The translations under genes and the position numbers were made by a program. A DNA stretch of 64,000 nucleotides from NCBI RefSeq assembly GCF_900635155.1, contig NZ_LR134002.1:1302001-1366000 (forward strand), read 5' to 3'. Positions 25,581 to 33,868 of this stretch are shown here, piece after piece. Every line of letters begins with the position of its first letter. Positions within the stretch are counted from its first letter, which is position 1. Origin of the DNA: Streptococcus sanguinis. GTDB taxonomy: Bacteria > Bacillota > Bacilli > Lactobacillales > Streptococcaceae. The notes below the pieces were generated by a model. It saw nothing but the letters and a program-made list of their open reading frames with translations. It did no database searches and was not told where the DNA came from.

Positions 25581-28053
25581 GGTCTTCCTCCTTGATTAGT
25601 CGAATCTTGCCAGTAAGGCCATCCATCTCAATCCAATCACCGTTTTGCAGCTGGCTGCAAGCACCTCTGACATTGACAATGGAAGGAATACCTAACTCTC
25701 GGGAAATAATAGCTGTGTGCGAGAGCAAAGACCCCTGCTCGGCAATGACACCCTTGGCTTGGGTCAGAAGATAGACCCAGCCCGGATCGGTCATCTTGGT
25801 CACGATAATCCGGTCCTGAGCAAACTCAATCTCCTGCACATCTTCCACGACCAAAACCTGGGACTTAACGCAGCCAGGTGAGCAGCCAATCCCTTGTAAG
25901 ACTTGATTACCTGTATTATGACTGCTGGTGCGGTTTTGCGGTTTCAGATATTTCTCAAAGGCCTGTCCAGCAAAAACATAGCGACTAAAAGTTGGCAGCT
26001 CCTTATCAGCCTCCAACTTCTCTCGACGCTCGGCTATCAAGCCACTGACATCTCTGGGCTTTATTGTCAACTCAAACAGCTCTTCCTTTGTCAGGTAAAA
26101 AACATCGTCAGGCGTAGCCAGCAACCCTCGCTCGGCTAATTGCTGACCCAATGTTCTGAAAATCTGCCGCATCATGCCGTAGATCCGTGTGCGGTTTAAG
26201 CGGGAGCTTTCCCGATATTTAACACCAGTCATGGCTCGCTTGCGAAGAAAATTTGTCCACCAGCCTGATTTTTGCACCTCTTCTTCAAGTTTCTGAGGAG
26301 CCAACCTCTTCTCCTCTTGCTGGCACATTTGCAGCAGGAGCTTGAGCAGACGCTCTGGGTGCGTTCGAAAGGTTGGAGTTTCTAACTTCAACTCTTCCGG
26401 AGCCCGATCACCAAATTCATGGATAAAATGGGCTATTTCTTGAACCAAAGGATGCTGGAGACTTAGAAAGACTGCTGGACTTTCACTTGCCATGGCTTGT
26501 CTAATCGCTGCATTTTCTTCCGCTTTCAGCTGAGCTGTTAAAGCCTGCAGAGCCAAAGCCGGCCGCATACTTTCAATCTGCTCAATTCCTGCAATCTCAG
26601 CCTGGACAGCTCCGCCGCGACGCGACTTCTTCAGGAGTCCAGTATAGACAAAGGCATAGAGGTCATTGACCAGCGTAATGTCCCAGTGAGCCAGAATATC
26701 CTCTTTTAGCTTGCTTACCAAGGCAATCAAGGTCTCTGCATCTGCGTCGGGAGAAAAGCTCGCTTCGTATTCGCGCTGAATCTGGGCAAACTGCTCTTCC
26801 AATTGCCGCATTTGCTTGGGGGACGTCCAAAACTCTCGAATAATGCGGAGCATGATTTGCAGGCGTTTGAAAGCAGAAAGGTGCACCGGCATCTGAGGTA
26901 CCTCTGTCTCTCGCACTCCCAGCATATCCTGCCAGATTGGAATGATTTTCTTCGAAAAAGGTAAAAGCTGCAGCAGCTGATACCAGCTCTGAATCTGGTA
27001 ATAGACTCGGCTATTGACCGGCTGCAGCATATTTTGAAAAGTAGCTTCATAGGCAGCCAACTCAGGGGCATCCTTGCCAACCAAGCGTTGAGCCAGACTT
27101 CGGAAAATGCTGGCATAAGCCTCTTGGATAAAACTAATAGTCAGAGGACTGGAAACGCCCGGATAACTCTCGACAATGTTGCTGTTGTCCAGAATAATCC
27201 GCTGTCCCTCTGGCAAGGTGGTAATAGGGCGTGCCTGCAAGAGATAGAGTTGGCCATTCGCGAAGGTAAACTCCATATCCATATAAGGTCCGAAAAGCTG
27301 ACTCACCTGACTCGCCAAGGCTTGTAACTCCTCGAGTTGTTCCTGTGATAATTCTGGTGAGTCCTTCGTCTGCTCTGTATAAAAGAGCTGGTCCTTGGGA
27401 TGGAGGGTCACCATGGTTGTAGGAATTTTATCCTCCACAACCTTATTGCCCAAGCCCCGACCGATGACAATGATATGCTCATTCAAAATACCCTTGGGAT
27501 TAGCCGTGAAGTAAATACCAGACAAGTCTCCCTCCTGCATGACCTGCACAAGACAAATCATCTGAGCTTGCTTCAAAGACTGGCCTTGCTCAAATAGATA
27601 GCTAAGAGCCGACTCCTGATAAAGAGAAAGTAAAGTAGCTTGGATAGCTTCTTTAAGCCCTTCTGGCTTCACATTGAGCTGGCTCTCAAATTGACCGGCA
27701 AAGGATGAAGCCTTCCCATCCTCAATGGTTGCAGATGAGCGGACTGCAAAGCGACAGTCTTTCTGAGAAAACTCCTGATGAATCCAGTTTTCTGCCGCTG
27801 TTAGATCTTCTTGACTATACTGCTCTCTGGCCCAGTCCTGCAGTTGCTGACTTAACTGGGACAAGTCCAACTCTCCAGACCGATAGGCTGCTTCCATCCG
27901 CTCCAAGTCAGCAGAGCTGGCAGATTTTTGAAAAAAGTCAAAAGCAAACACTGCAAAGTCAGGAACCGGCAATCCAGCAGCCTGCATTTTCAGCAAATGA
28001 TAGGCCTTGCCACCGACCTGATCAAGCCCTGTCTGCTTGATTCTTTTCATCAA
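25567..28053 (-). CDS. PEP synthase/rifampin-phosphotransferase-like dikinase 1
   Basis: 828 residues. An N-terminal ATP-grasp (PPDK_N) domain (VGGKAYHLLKM; RSSATIEDGKASSFAGQFES; the arm QARPITTLP) is followed by a divergent middle substrate region and a C-terminal swivelling phosphohistidine domain with His779 in GSLLSHTAIISRELGIP. This is the layout of rifampin phosphotransferases, which move the beta-phosphate of ATP through His onto a hydroxyl, giving AMP and Pi; a PEP-synthase TIM barrel is absent. The start ATGATG overlaps the UbiA stop (ATGA), so the genes are coupled. The acceptor here is unknown; a lipid or prenyl alcohol would fit the context. Confidence 0.75.
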   Translation of the reverse strand: MMKRIKQTGLDQVGGKAYHLLKMQAAGLPVPDFAVFAFDFFQKSASSADLERMEAAYRSGELDLSQLSQQLQDWAREQYSQEDLTAAENWIHQEFSQKDCRFAVRSSATIEDGKASSFAGQFESQLNVKPEGLKEAIQATLLSLYQESALSYLFEQGQSLKQAQMICLVQVMQEGDLSGIYFTANPKGILNEHIIVIGRGLGNKVVEDKIPTTMVTLHPKDQLFYTEQTKDSPELSQEQLEELQALASQVSQLFGPYMDMEFTFANGQLYLLQARPITTLPEGQRIILDNSNIVESYPGVSSPLTISFIQEAYASIFRSLAQRLVGKDAPELAAYEATFQNMLQPVNSRVYYQIQSWYQLLQLLPFSKKIIPIWQDMLGVRETEVPQMPVHLSAFKRLQIMLRIIREFWTSPKQMRQLEEQFAQIQREYEASFSPDADAETLIALVSKLKEDILAHWDITLVNDLYAFVYTGLLKKSRRGGAVQAEIAGIEQIESMRPALALQALTAQLKAEENAAIRQAMASESPAVFLSLQHPLVQEIAHFIHEFGDRAPEELKLETPTFRTHPERLLKLLLQMCQQEEKRLAPQKLEEEVQKSGWWTNFLRKRAMTGVKYRESSRLNRTRIYGMMRQIFRTLGQQLAERGLLATPDDVFYLTKEELFELTIKPRDVSGLIAERREKLEADKELPTFSRYVFAGQAFEKYLKPQNRTSSHNTGNQVLQGIGCSPGCVKSQVLVVEDVQEIEFAQDRIIVTKMTDPGWVYLLTQAKGVIAEQGSLLSHTAIISRELGIPSIVNVRGACSQLQNGDWIEMDGLTGKIRLIKEEDHAGN

Positions 28054-28949
28054 AGTACCCCCATCAAGAGATAGACAGCAACGGACAGAACCATGGTTGT
28101 CTCCGTGATATAAGTATAACGCTCCACCCGCTCCCGGATATTAAAGCGAGTTGGATCCTTGATAAACTGCTCAAACTGGACAGTCATCCAGATGACATTC
28201 AGCACCAAGACCACCACTCCGACATGGGAAATATTCCAGAGAAGAGCGAAATTGGTCAAGATATCCAGCAGAGTCACCACCTCGATAAAGCGGGTGGCTT
28301 TTTTGTAGCCAAAAAGCATAGAATAGGTCACATACTCGGTCTCGTCTTTTGGCGCCCGAATCTTGCGGCAGACTTCCCAGATCAGACTTGGGAAATACAT
28401 GGTAAAGGCCAGCAAAACGGTCGGCAGGGACAAGAGAGGCAGATTGTACTTGTAGCAGACAAAAGAGATAGTATAGAGATTCAAAATCATCATGACCGGA
28501 TTATGGGTCACAAGAGCCAGAGGCAAGGAATTTTGAATTTTGTCTCGCTTAAAGAACCAGAAAGACATGAGAGTTCCGTAGATATAGAGAAAGAGGAACC
28601 AGCCAATATTGTTCATAAAGAGAATATTGAGAATCACAGACACAGCTACGATAAAGCTGAGGGCAATAGCCAAGTCCTTCTTTTTCACCCGGCCAGATGG
28701 CAGAGCCCGATGAGGAAAGAGACGTCTGTCGGTCTCATAGTCCTTGAAATCATCCGCAATCCGCAGAATCATCAGAAAGACAAAAATCGTAAAAATCCCA
28801 ATCAACTCCTGATGGTCAAAGTGAAACTTGGTCACTCCGTCATTGAGCAAGAGGACAAAATAAATCTCAAAAAACATGATGGCAGCCACAAAAAAGCGCG
28901 GCAGCAAAGGGAACATTTCCTTATAATAAACAGCTAATCGTTTAAACAT
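28050..28949 (-). CDS. UbiA-superfamily membrane prenyltransferase
   Basis: 299 residues with about eight or nine hydrophobic segments. The first Asp-rich motif RIADDFKDYETDRR (D66-D74) matches the NDxxDxxxD motif that binds prenyl-diphosphate magnesium. The second appears as WEVCRKIRAPKDETEYVTYS. Members transfer a prenyl chain to an aromatic ring, haem, chlorophyll precursor or, in archaea, to geranylgeranylglyceryl phosphate. No quinone pathway gene is nearby, and streptococci are not expected to make quinones by a full pathway. In this operon the acceptor may be a lipid or headgroup; this is an inference. It overlaps both neighbours. Confidence 0.78.
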   Translation of the reverse strand: MFKRLAVYYKEMFPLLPRFFVAAIMFFEIYFVLLLNDGVTKFHFDHQELIGIFTIFVFLMILRIADDFKDYETDRRLFPHRALPSGRVKKKDLAIALSFIVAVSVILNILFMNNIGWFLFLYIYGTLMSFWFFKRDKIQNSLPLALVTHNPVMMILNLYTISFVCYKYNLPLLSLPTVLLAFTMYFPSLIWEVCRKIRAPKDETEYVTYSMLFGYKKATRFIEVVTLLDILTNFALLWNISHVGVVVLVLNVIWMTVQFEQFIKDPTRFNIRERVERYTYITETTMVLSVAVYLLMGVL

Positions 28950-29806
28950 AGCTTTTCTCCAATCTTTTCACCCATTTGAATCTGGGTTTCTATTCCGAGG
29001 TCTGAGTAAGTCAGGATATCCTGATCCAAGCGAATCGTGTCTGCCGGATAGAGGACAAGAATGGTTGAGCCGCCCAGACCAAAGCACCCCTTCTCCTGTC
29101 CTCGGACCAAACGGTCCTGATTGTGATTGTAAATTCTTCCGACCAAGAGCGCCCCTACTTCCATCTGCAAGACTGGCCCTAGCTCGGTATCTAAAAGACA
29201 GTATTCTCTTTTATTTTCCTTGTAAATCAAGCGCCGCTTCTGGGCTACCTGTCTGACCGTATGCAGGCGTCCCTTGATTTTTCGTCTTTGGGTAATTCTG
29301 CCGGATTCAGCTGCCAGATAGCGGTGCAGGTCTTCCACTCCCAGTCGATAAACCAGCGCTGTTCCGCCACTAAACAGCTGAACCAACTCTTCATCCAGCA
29401 GTAGGTCAGCTAGCCTGTATGACTGCCCCTTAATCATCAGCCGCAAGTCCTGACTGATGGTAAAAGCCTCCAGCTTGGCATCCGCCACTGCCAGCACTTG
29501 ACTGTCAGGACAGATTGGACGCAGTTCTGGCTTGATTTTCCTCTGGAAAAAAGCCGCAAAGCTAGGATAGGGGCCATCTTCATAGTCAGCCAGATCCAGC
29601 TGATAACTTTCCACAAAAGCTGCTATTTTCTTGCGAGATAAAGGAGTGTAGTCTTTCAAAGTCAGAAGATAAGACAGGCTAGGTCGGGTCAAGATAGGCA
29701 ATAAGAAGCGACCCCAAGCAGTACCATAAAGCTTGTCTAACAGACCCGCCTTGTATTCTGTCGGTTCCACTACTTGGCCAGTCTTTCTCTGATAGACCTT
29801 AACCAT
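28934..29806 (-). CDS. psd: Phosphatidylserine decarboxylase-family enzyme
   Basis: 290 residues from the ATG at 29806; an in-frame TTG at 29827 is rejected because the ATG has GGGGG eight to nine bases upstream. Psd proenzymes self-cleave before a Ser to form a pyruvoyl group; the expected site is GLGGSTILVLYPADT, with Ser247. The conserved upstream parts (YPSFAAFFQRKIKPELRPI; VADAKLEAF in place of the usual SPADG) are present, and the S-P-x-D/H-G segment is altered. The C-terminal alpha chain would be about 43 residues. The expected reaction is PS to PE in the membrane. It follows the CDP-alcohol transferase with an 8-base overlap, the typical pss-psd pairing. Confidence 0.82.
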   Translation of the reverse strand: MVKVYQRKTGQVVEPTEYKAGLLDKLYGTAWGRFLLPILTRPSLSYLLTLKDYTPLSRKKIAAFVESYQLDLADYEDGPYPSFAAFFQRKIKPELRPICPDSQVLAVADAKLEAFTISQDLRLMIKGQSYRLADLLLDEELVQLFSGGTALVYRLGVEDLHRYLAAESGRITQRRKIKGRLHTVRQVAQKRRLIYKENKREYCLLDTELGPVLQMEVGALLVGRIYNHNQDRLVRGQEKGCFGLGGSTILVLYPADTIRLDQDILTYSDLGIETQIQMGEKIGEKLCLND

Positions 29807-30431
29807 GCGGGAGAACCCCCAGACCAATCAGACTTGCAACAGCTAGAATCGCAAAGACCAGATAGGCCAGCTTATTCGGCTTGGGAATTCGGCAGTTGTA
29901 TACAAATAGGAAGGTCAGCAAAAGAGACAAGCCCAACCACACCCAAGCAAAGAAACCAGGCGCCAACCATTGACATACCAGATAGGTCAGAGGGAAAAAG
30001 AGGGCGCTGTAAGTCACTGGCAAGCCGATAAAATAAGAGCCAGATCCTTCATCATGCTTGGCCAAGCGATTAAAATGAGCCAAGCGTGTAACCGCAGCTA
30101 AGACATAGAGGACAGCCAAGATGATATTGGCCCCTCCCAAGGGCAACTGGATCATGAGGAGCACAGCCGGGAGAGCCGCAAAGCTAATCATGTCGCAGAG
30201 CGAATCAATTTCAATGCCGAAGCGCTTCTGACTTTCAGTCCGCTTCATCCGCCGCGCCACCACACCATCAAAGAGGTCACAGATACCGCTAACGATAAAG
30301 GCCATCATAGCTAACCGCAGCTGGGACTGAATGATGGCATAGACTGCCAACAGTGCAAAAGCAGCGCCCGTATAGGTCAGGATAACAGATTTGTCGTATT
30401 CACCGATAAACAAAGGTTCATTCTTCTTCAT
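29799..30431 (-). CDS. CDP-alcohol phosphatidyltransferase (PssA-like)
   Basis: 210 residues with about six to eight hydrophobic segments. The CDP-OH-P motif is complete in its acidic residues: D52, D55-G56, A59-R60, G72, D76, D80 (CDLFDGVVARR ... FGIEIDSLCD). The spacing from AR to G is 11 residues rather than the usual 8, a variant I recall in some Firmicutes relatives. Coupled to a phosphatidylserine decarboxylase, the likely reaction is CDP-lipid plus L-serine to phosphatidylserine and CMP. Another amino alcohol as acceptor remains possible. It overlaps the dikinase-2 gene by 14 bases upstream and psd by 8 downstream. Confidence 0.8.
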   Translation of the reverse strand: MKKNEPLFIGEYDKSVILTYTGAAFALLAVYAIIQSQLRLAMMAFIVSGICDLFDGVVARRMKRTESQKRFGIEIDSLCDMISFAALPAVLLMIQLPLGGANIILAVLYVLAAVTRLAHFNRLAKHDEGSGSYFIGLPVTYSALFFPLTYLVCQWLAPGFFAWVWLGLSLLLTFLFVYNCRIPKPNKLAYLVFAILAVASLIGLGVLPHG

Positions 30432-32913
30432 GAATTCTTATTTCTCCTCTTCTTCCATCTAAAGTAACCAGCATGCCAGTTTCTAGCAGCTGAGTTGCAT
30501 TCTTAGCGCAGACCAGAGCTGGAATCCCGCATTCCCGAGCGACAATGGAGGCATGGCAGAGAACCCCGCCATACTCTGTCACAAGACCTCCTAGAATACC
30601 GAAAACATAGCTCCAGCCCGTATCTGTATAGCGAGTGACAAGAATTTCTCCCGGTTCAATTGTCTCAATATCCGCCAAATCCAAGAGAACTCGAACCCGA
30701 CCGGTCACCTGACCGCTGCTGGCTGGCATCCCTGTCAGAAGAGTCTGACTATCATGGGCTACCTCTTCCGGGCTAATCTCTTTGTCGGTCAAATCCCCCG
30801 CTGGCTCAAAATTCCGATAGGCCTGGCAATAGTGCTGATTATCTGCTGCTTCTTCTTGGAGCTGGTCAGCAGTCATTTGCCCTTCCATAAAGGAAGTCAG
30901 GCTTTCTTTCTTAATGTAAAAAATATCTTGTTCATTTTTCAGAAAGCCTCGCTTTTCATAGGCTCGGCCGAGTTTGAGGCTAATCTGGCGAATGAGGTGG
31001 TAATAGCGCGTGGAAATATCCTTGAACTCCTCCCGCCACCAAAGCAAGTTCCGCAAGTCTTCGCTGATTTTTTCTATCTTTTTCTGCTTGGCTCGAGATA
31101 GATGAGCCAAATCCAGCTCAGGCTCTGAGACAGGACTGAGCGAAGCTTTGGCCGCCTGGTAGTAAGCTGAATCAACAACCAATTGCTGGACTGCTATCAT
31201 AACCTGATGAGCATCTTCTTCGTAACTAGCTACTCGCAAGTCCAGCTCCCGATCCGAGTGATAGCCAAAATCCTTTTGGAAATCCTGAATCTTGATGAAA
31301 TCAGCTCGCTCAGGATATTGTGCAGTCAGTTCCTGCAATTCTTCCACCGATAGCTTCAACCAGTCGTCTGTCAGCTTTTCATCTGCTAGAATAAGATCCG
31401 CAACTTCCAGCATTCGAGTTAAAGGCTTGGTGTGTGAAACATTTCCCAACTTAGCAATCAACTGGAAAAACTCATCTACAGACAGCCATTTGAGCAGACT
31501 GGTCTTTTTCATAGACAGCTGGACCGTATTGATGTAGGCCTGCCAAAAATAAGTTCCCTCACTGTCTAAATAAGCCTGATTTAGCACTAACTGCCAAAGA
31601 CTCTCGACCTGATGCAGCAGGCTTTGGTCGTTCAGTTCTTGGATTTCTTGATTCAGGCGGGTAAATTGCTGGCGCAGGTCTTGCAGCTTGTCTGGTGCCT
31701 GATGCAGAAAATTCTTAGTTACTTTTTGCGTTTTCAAGGCTACCCGCAGGAAATTCAAGAGCAGGGCTGGACTTAATTTGCTGGTAAAACCTTGACCTTG
31801 GTAGTCTTTATTGACTCCCAGCTCATCATCAAAGTCTCGCTCAATATAACCCGGAATCTGCTCCATGCCTTGCTTGACTACGCCTAAGTTCCAGAAAGGC
31901 CGAGCATAATGAAGACGCATCAGCGGAGGCATCACACCTTCAGGCTCTAGGCCAATTGCCAGCAAAAAGCTAGAGAGTGCCTCTTGCCAAGAATGGCAGT
32001 AAAGGCTCCACATCAGGTTGGGACAGGGCTGGGCCGCCACTCCTCCATCCCGAAAATTCGCCGTCGTCCAGCGACCACTGTCGATTTTAGTTGGTACTGT
32101 CGTGATGGGCCGAGCCTGCAGCAGATAGATTTGCTCTTGGACAGCACACCACTCAATATCCATCGGCCGACCAAAATACGCCACAATCTCCAAAACCTGC
32201 GCGTGCAGTTTCTGCAAGACTGCCAGAGGGATTTCAACTTTTTCAAACTTGCTCCAGTCCGGCTTGTACCAAGAAAGAGTCAGCTGCTCAGGATTGACTT
32301 GACCGCTAACCAAGCTCTCAGCTGAGCCTTTTACATACTCAAGAAGCATGGTCTGGTCCTGATTGGTCGCCACGTCTAGGGAAAAGCAGACACCGCTAAA
32401 GTCAGACTCTATCTGCTCCTGAATCAGCACTGCCATAGCAAAATCCTGCTCAGCAAGCCCATGACGCTGCCAGTAGGCCAATGCTTCTGGATTAAAGAGG
32501 GAAAGCAGACAAGAACGAATGCCCTGCTCAATTTCTGACAGTGTCCGGCAGTTGCCAATCGAGTCATATTGACCGGCAAATGACATGGTCTGTCCATCTT
32601 CTAAAAGGGCACTGCTGCGAACGATATAAGCTTGATTTTCCTGACAAAAAGCTACTAACTCCTGTAGCCAAGCTGGATCCAAGGGATATTGCTGCAAACG
32701 CTCCGCAATTTCCTCCTTGCCCAGTTCGATTAATTCTTTAAGTCCCTGTTTTGAGTATTCTGGCAGAGCTACTTTTAGCCAAGCCATGACTTGGTCTGCC
32801 GGCAATATTAGAGCCCTAGGCACCGAAAGCCCCAGCTGACAGAGGTTGATTAACTGATTGATTTTACCGCCATAGACGGCCGAAGGCTCTTTTTCCAGCC
32901 ATAGTTCTTTCAT
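30418..32913 (-). CDS. PEP synthase/rifampin-phosphotransferase-like dikinase 2
   Basis: 831 residues from the ATG at 32913, preferred to a GTG at 32931 because GAGGTGGGAG precedes it. Same architecture as the dikinase encoded at 25567-28053: ATP-grasp (YGGKINQLINL; VRSSALLEDGQTMSFAGQYDS; LLQARPITTVP) and C-terminal His domain with His787 in GGVLCHASIVARECGIP. The middle region is much diverged, with its own motif NFRDGGVAAQPCPNLMWSLY, resembling the segment seen in many PEP-utilising enzymes of unknown substrate. Two such enzymes in one operon suggest two phosphorylation steps or a heteromeric enzyme; this is an inference. It overlaps the CDP-alcohol transferase gene. Confidence 0.75.
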   Translation of the reverse strand: MKELWLEKEPSAVYGGKINQLINLCQLGLSVPRALILPADQVMAWLKVALPEYSKQGLKELIELGKEEIAERLQQYPLDPAWLQELVAFCQENQAYIVRSSALLEDGQTMSFAGQYDSIGNCRTLSEIEQGIRSCLLSLFNPEALAYWQRHGLAEQDFAMAVLIQEQIESDFSGVCFSLDVATNQDQTMLLEYVKGSAESLVSGQVNPEQLTLSWYKPDWSKFEKVEIPLAVLQKLHAQVLEIVAYFGRPMDIEWCAVQEQIYLLQARPITTVPTKIDSGRWTTANFRDGGVAAQPCPNLMWSLYCHSWQEALSSFLLAIGLEPEGVMPPLMRLHYARPFWNLGVVKQGMEQIPGYIERDFDDELGVNKDYQGQGFTSKLSPALLLNFLRVALKTQKVTKNFLHQAPDKLQDLRQQFTRLNQEIQELNDQSLLHQVESLWQLVLNQAYLDSEGTYFWQAYINTVQLSMKKTSLLKWLSVDEFFQLIAKLGNVSHTKPLTRMLEVADLILADEKLTDDWLKLSVEELQELTAQYPERADFIKIQDFQKDFGYHSDRELDLRVASYEEDAHQVMIAVQQLVVDSAYYQAAKASLSPVSEPELDLAHLSRAKQKKIEKISEDLRNLLWWREEFKDISTRYYHLIRQISLKLGRAYEKRGFLKNEQDIFYIKKESLTSFMEGQMTADQLQEEAADNQHYCQAYRNFEPAGDLTDKEISPEEVAHDSQTLLTGMPASSGQVTGRVRVLLDLADIETIEPGEILVTRYTDTGWSYVFGILGGLVTEYGGVLCHASIVARECGIPALVCAKNATQLLETGMLVTLDGRRGEIRIHEEE

Positions 32914-32927
32914 CAAAAGCTCCCACC

Positions 32928-33518
32928 TCACATACGATTTTTTCTAAGTTTAGCCCAGTAGAGCAGACGATTGACTCCTAGATGCGTGCCTGCCCCCAGG
33001 ATTATAATGCCCAGCATCTGCTTCCAGGACAGAGGAATATAGAAAAGCAAGAAAATGATACAGCCAATCAAGGAATCAATCTGGTCTATCCAGATAAAGG
33101 TCCATTTCCAGCCATTCTCCGCCGTCTTGCCCTCTCTTATTTCCAACCGGCGCTTGATGAAGCTATTAGGCAGCTCAAACAAAACATAAGCCAGCCCCAA
33201 AAGAGCCCCAAGCATCAGATTAAATAGCACGGTATTTTCGTAGAAGGCATAGACCAAGTGCAGCTTCTCTAGGGTGGGAATACCCTTTAAGAGCAATCCC
33301 CAAAGGATCTGCGCCAAAGCTCCCCAGACAATCATGCCCAAGAAACCTTTCCAGGTCTTGTTAGCCCCAAAAAGCCTCTTCCCATCCTTTAAAATCAACC
33401 CAGCATCCATTGGTCGATAAGCCGCCTCTAACAGTGAAGACTTGCAAAAGATCATATTCAGAACTCCAGCCAGAATGACCGGCATCAGGGTGATATATAA
33501 GGCAAGAATCGATTGCAT
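32928..33518 (-). CDS. CarS/CdsA-like CTP transferase (CDP-archaeol synthase family)
   Basis: 196 residues, first gene of the operon, with about five hydrophobic segments. It shows the CarS (DUF46)/CdsA marks KRLFGANKTWKGFLGM at about 48-62 and a C-terminal acidic motif WIDQIDSLIGCIIF, which bind CTP and magnesium. The family converts an unsaturated archaetidic or phosphatidic acid plus CTP to a CDP-lipid and pyrophosphate. It is distinct from the longer housekeeping CdsA of bacteria, which a Streptococcus should carry elsewhere. As it precedes pssA- and psd-like genes, it likely supplies their CDP-activated substrate. RBS AGGAAATAAGT precedes the ATG. Confidence 0.75.
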   Translation of the reverse strand: MQSILALYITLMPVILAGVLNMIFCKSSLLEAAYRPMDAGLILKDGKRLFGANKTWKGFLGMIVWGALAQILWGLLLKGIPTLEKLHLVYAFYENTVLFNLMLGALLGLAYVLFELPNSFIKRRLEIREGKTAENGWKWTFIWIDQIDSLIGCIIFLLFYIPLSWKQMLGIIILGAGTHLGVNRLLYWAKLRKNRM

Positions 33519-33589
33519 ACTTATTTCCTATTCTCTTTATGAAAATCAGCTTGAAAAGATTAAGAGACTTCTCAAACTTTTATGACTTC

Positions 33590-33598
33590 ATTATATCA
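33590..33598 (-). promoter_or_regulatory. Promoter of the seven-gene lipid-type operon
   Basis: An extended -10 TG-A-TATAAT on the minus strand about 72 bases before the CarS-like ATG; the -35 region (about 33613-33619) is poor. It is the only promoter-like element I find before the operon, consistent with one polycistronic message. Confidence 0.55.
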
Positions 33599-33835
33599 TA
33601 AGTCACTAAAGCCCTTACACAACAAACTGTCAACATCTGTCTCATCTGATAGTGGTTCAAAAAATTCGCTATTTTACATTCTTATTTCTCCTTGTATCTG
33701 TAGCTGCCATGATTTTTCAAGATATACTAAGAATTAGTAGCAACTAAACAAGATTACAAATAATATGTCAATTAATCTTCCTTTTATTACAAGAGGCTTT
33801 TAAAAATTTGTAAACAAGCGTTTTATAATTCAAAG

Positions 33836-33863
33836 TAAAAAACCAGCTTTTCTAGCTGGTTTG
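33836..33863 (-). terminator. galE terminator
   Basis: On the minus strand AACCAGC, TAGAAAA, GCTGGTT followed by TTTTAC, six bases beyond the galE stop codon. Confidence 0.8.
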
Positions 33864-33868
33864 TCAGT

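Larger units (their letters stand above)
33519..33868. other. 350-bp intergenic region upstream of the seven-gene operon
   Basis: Contains the operon promoter (extended -10 at 33590-33598) with a leader of about 65 nt, and at the far end the galE terminator (33836-33863). Between about 33620 and 33830 I see only A/T-rich sequence with no recognisable gene, operator or cre element. Confidence 0.55.

Noticed and set aside
28224..28937. A 237-codon plus-strand ORF antisense to the UbiA gene
   Set aside because: Composition is His/Gln/Lys-rich with no recognisable fold or RBS, as expected from reverse reading of a membrane protein gene.
24507..33518. The dikinase-UbiA-GNAT cluster considered as an antibiotic (rifampin-type) resistance island
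   Set aside because: The dikinases resemble rifampin phosphotransferases in layout, but the neighbours are phospholipid enzymes and there are no mobile-element or resistance genes; a lipid pathway explains more of the genes.
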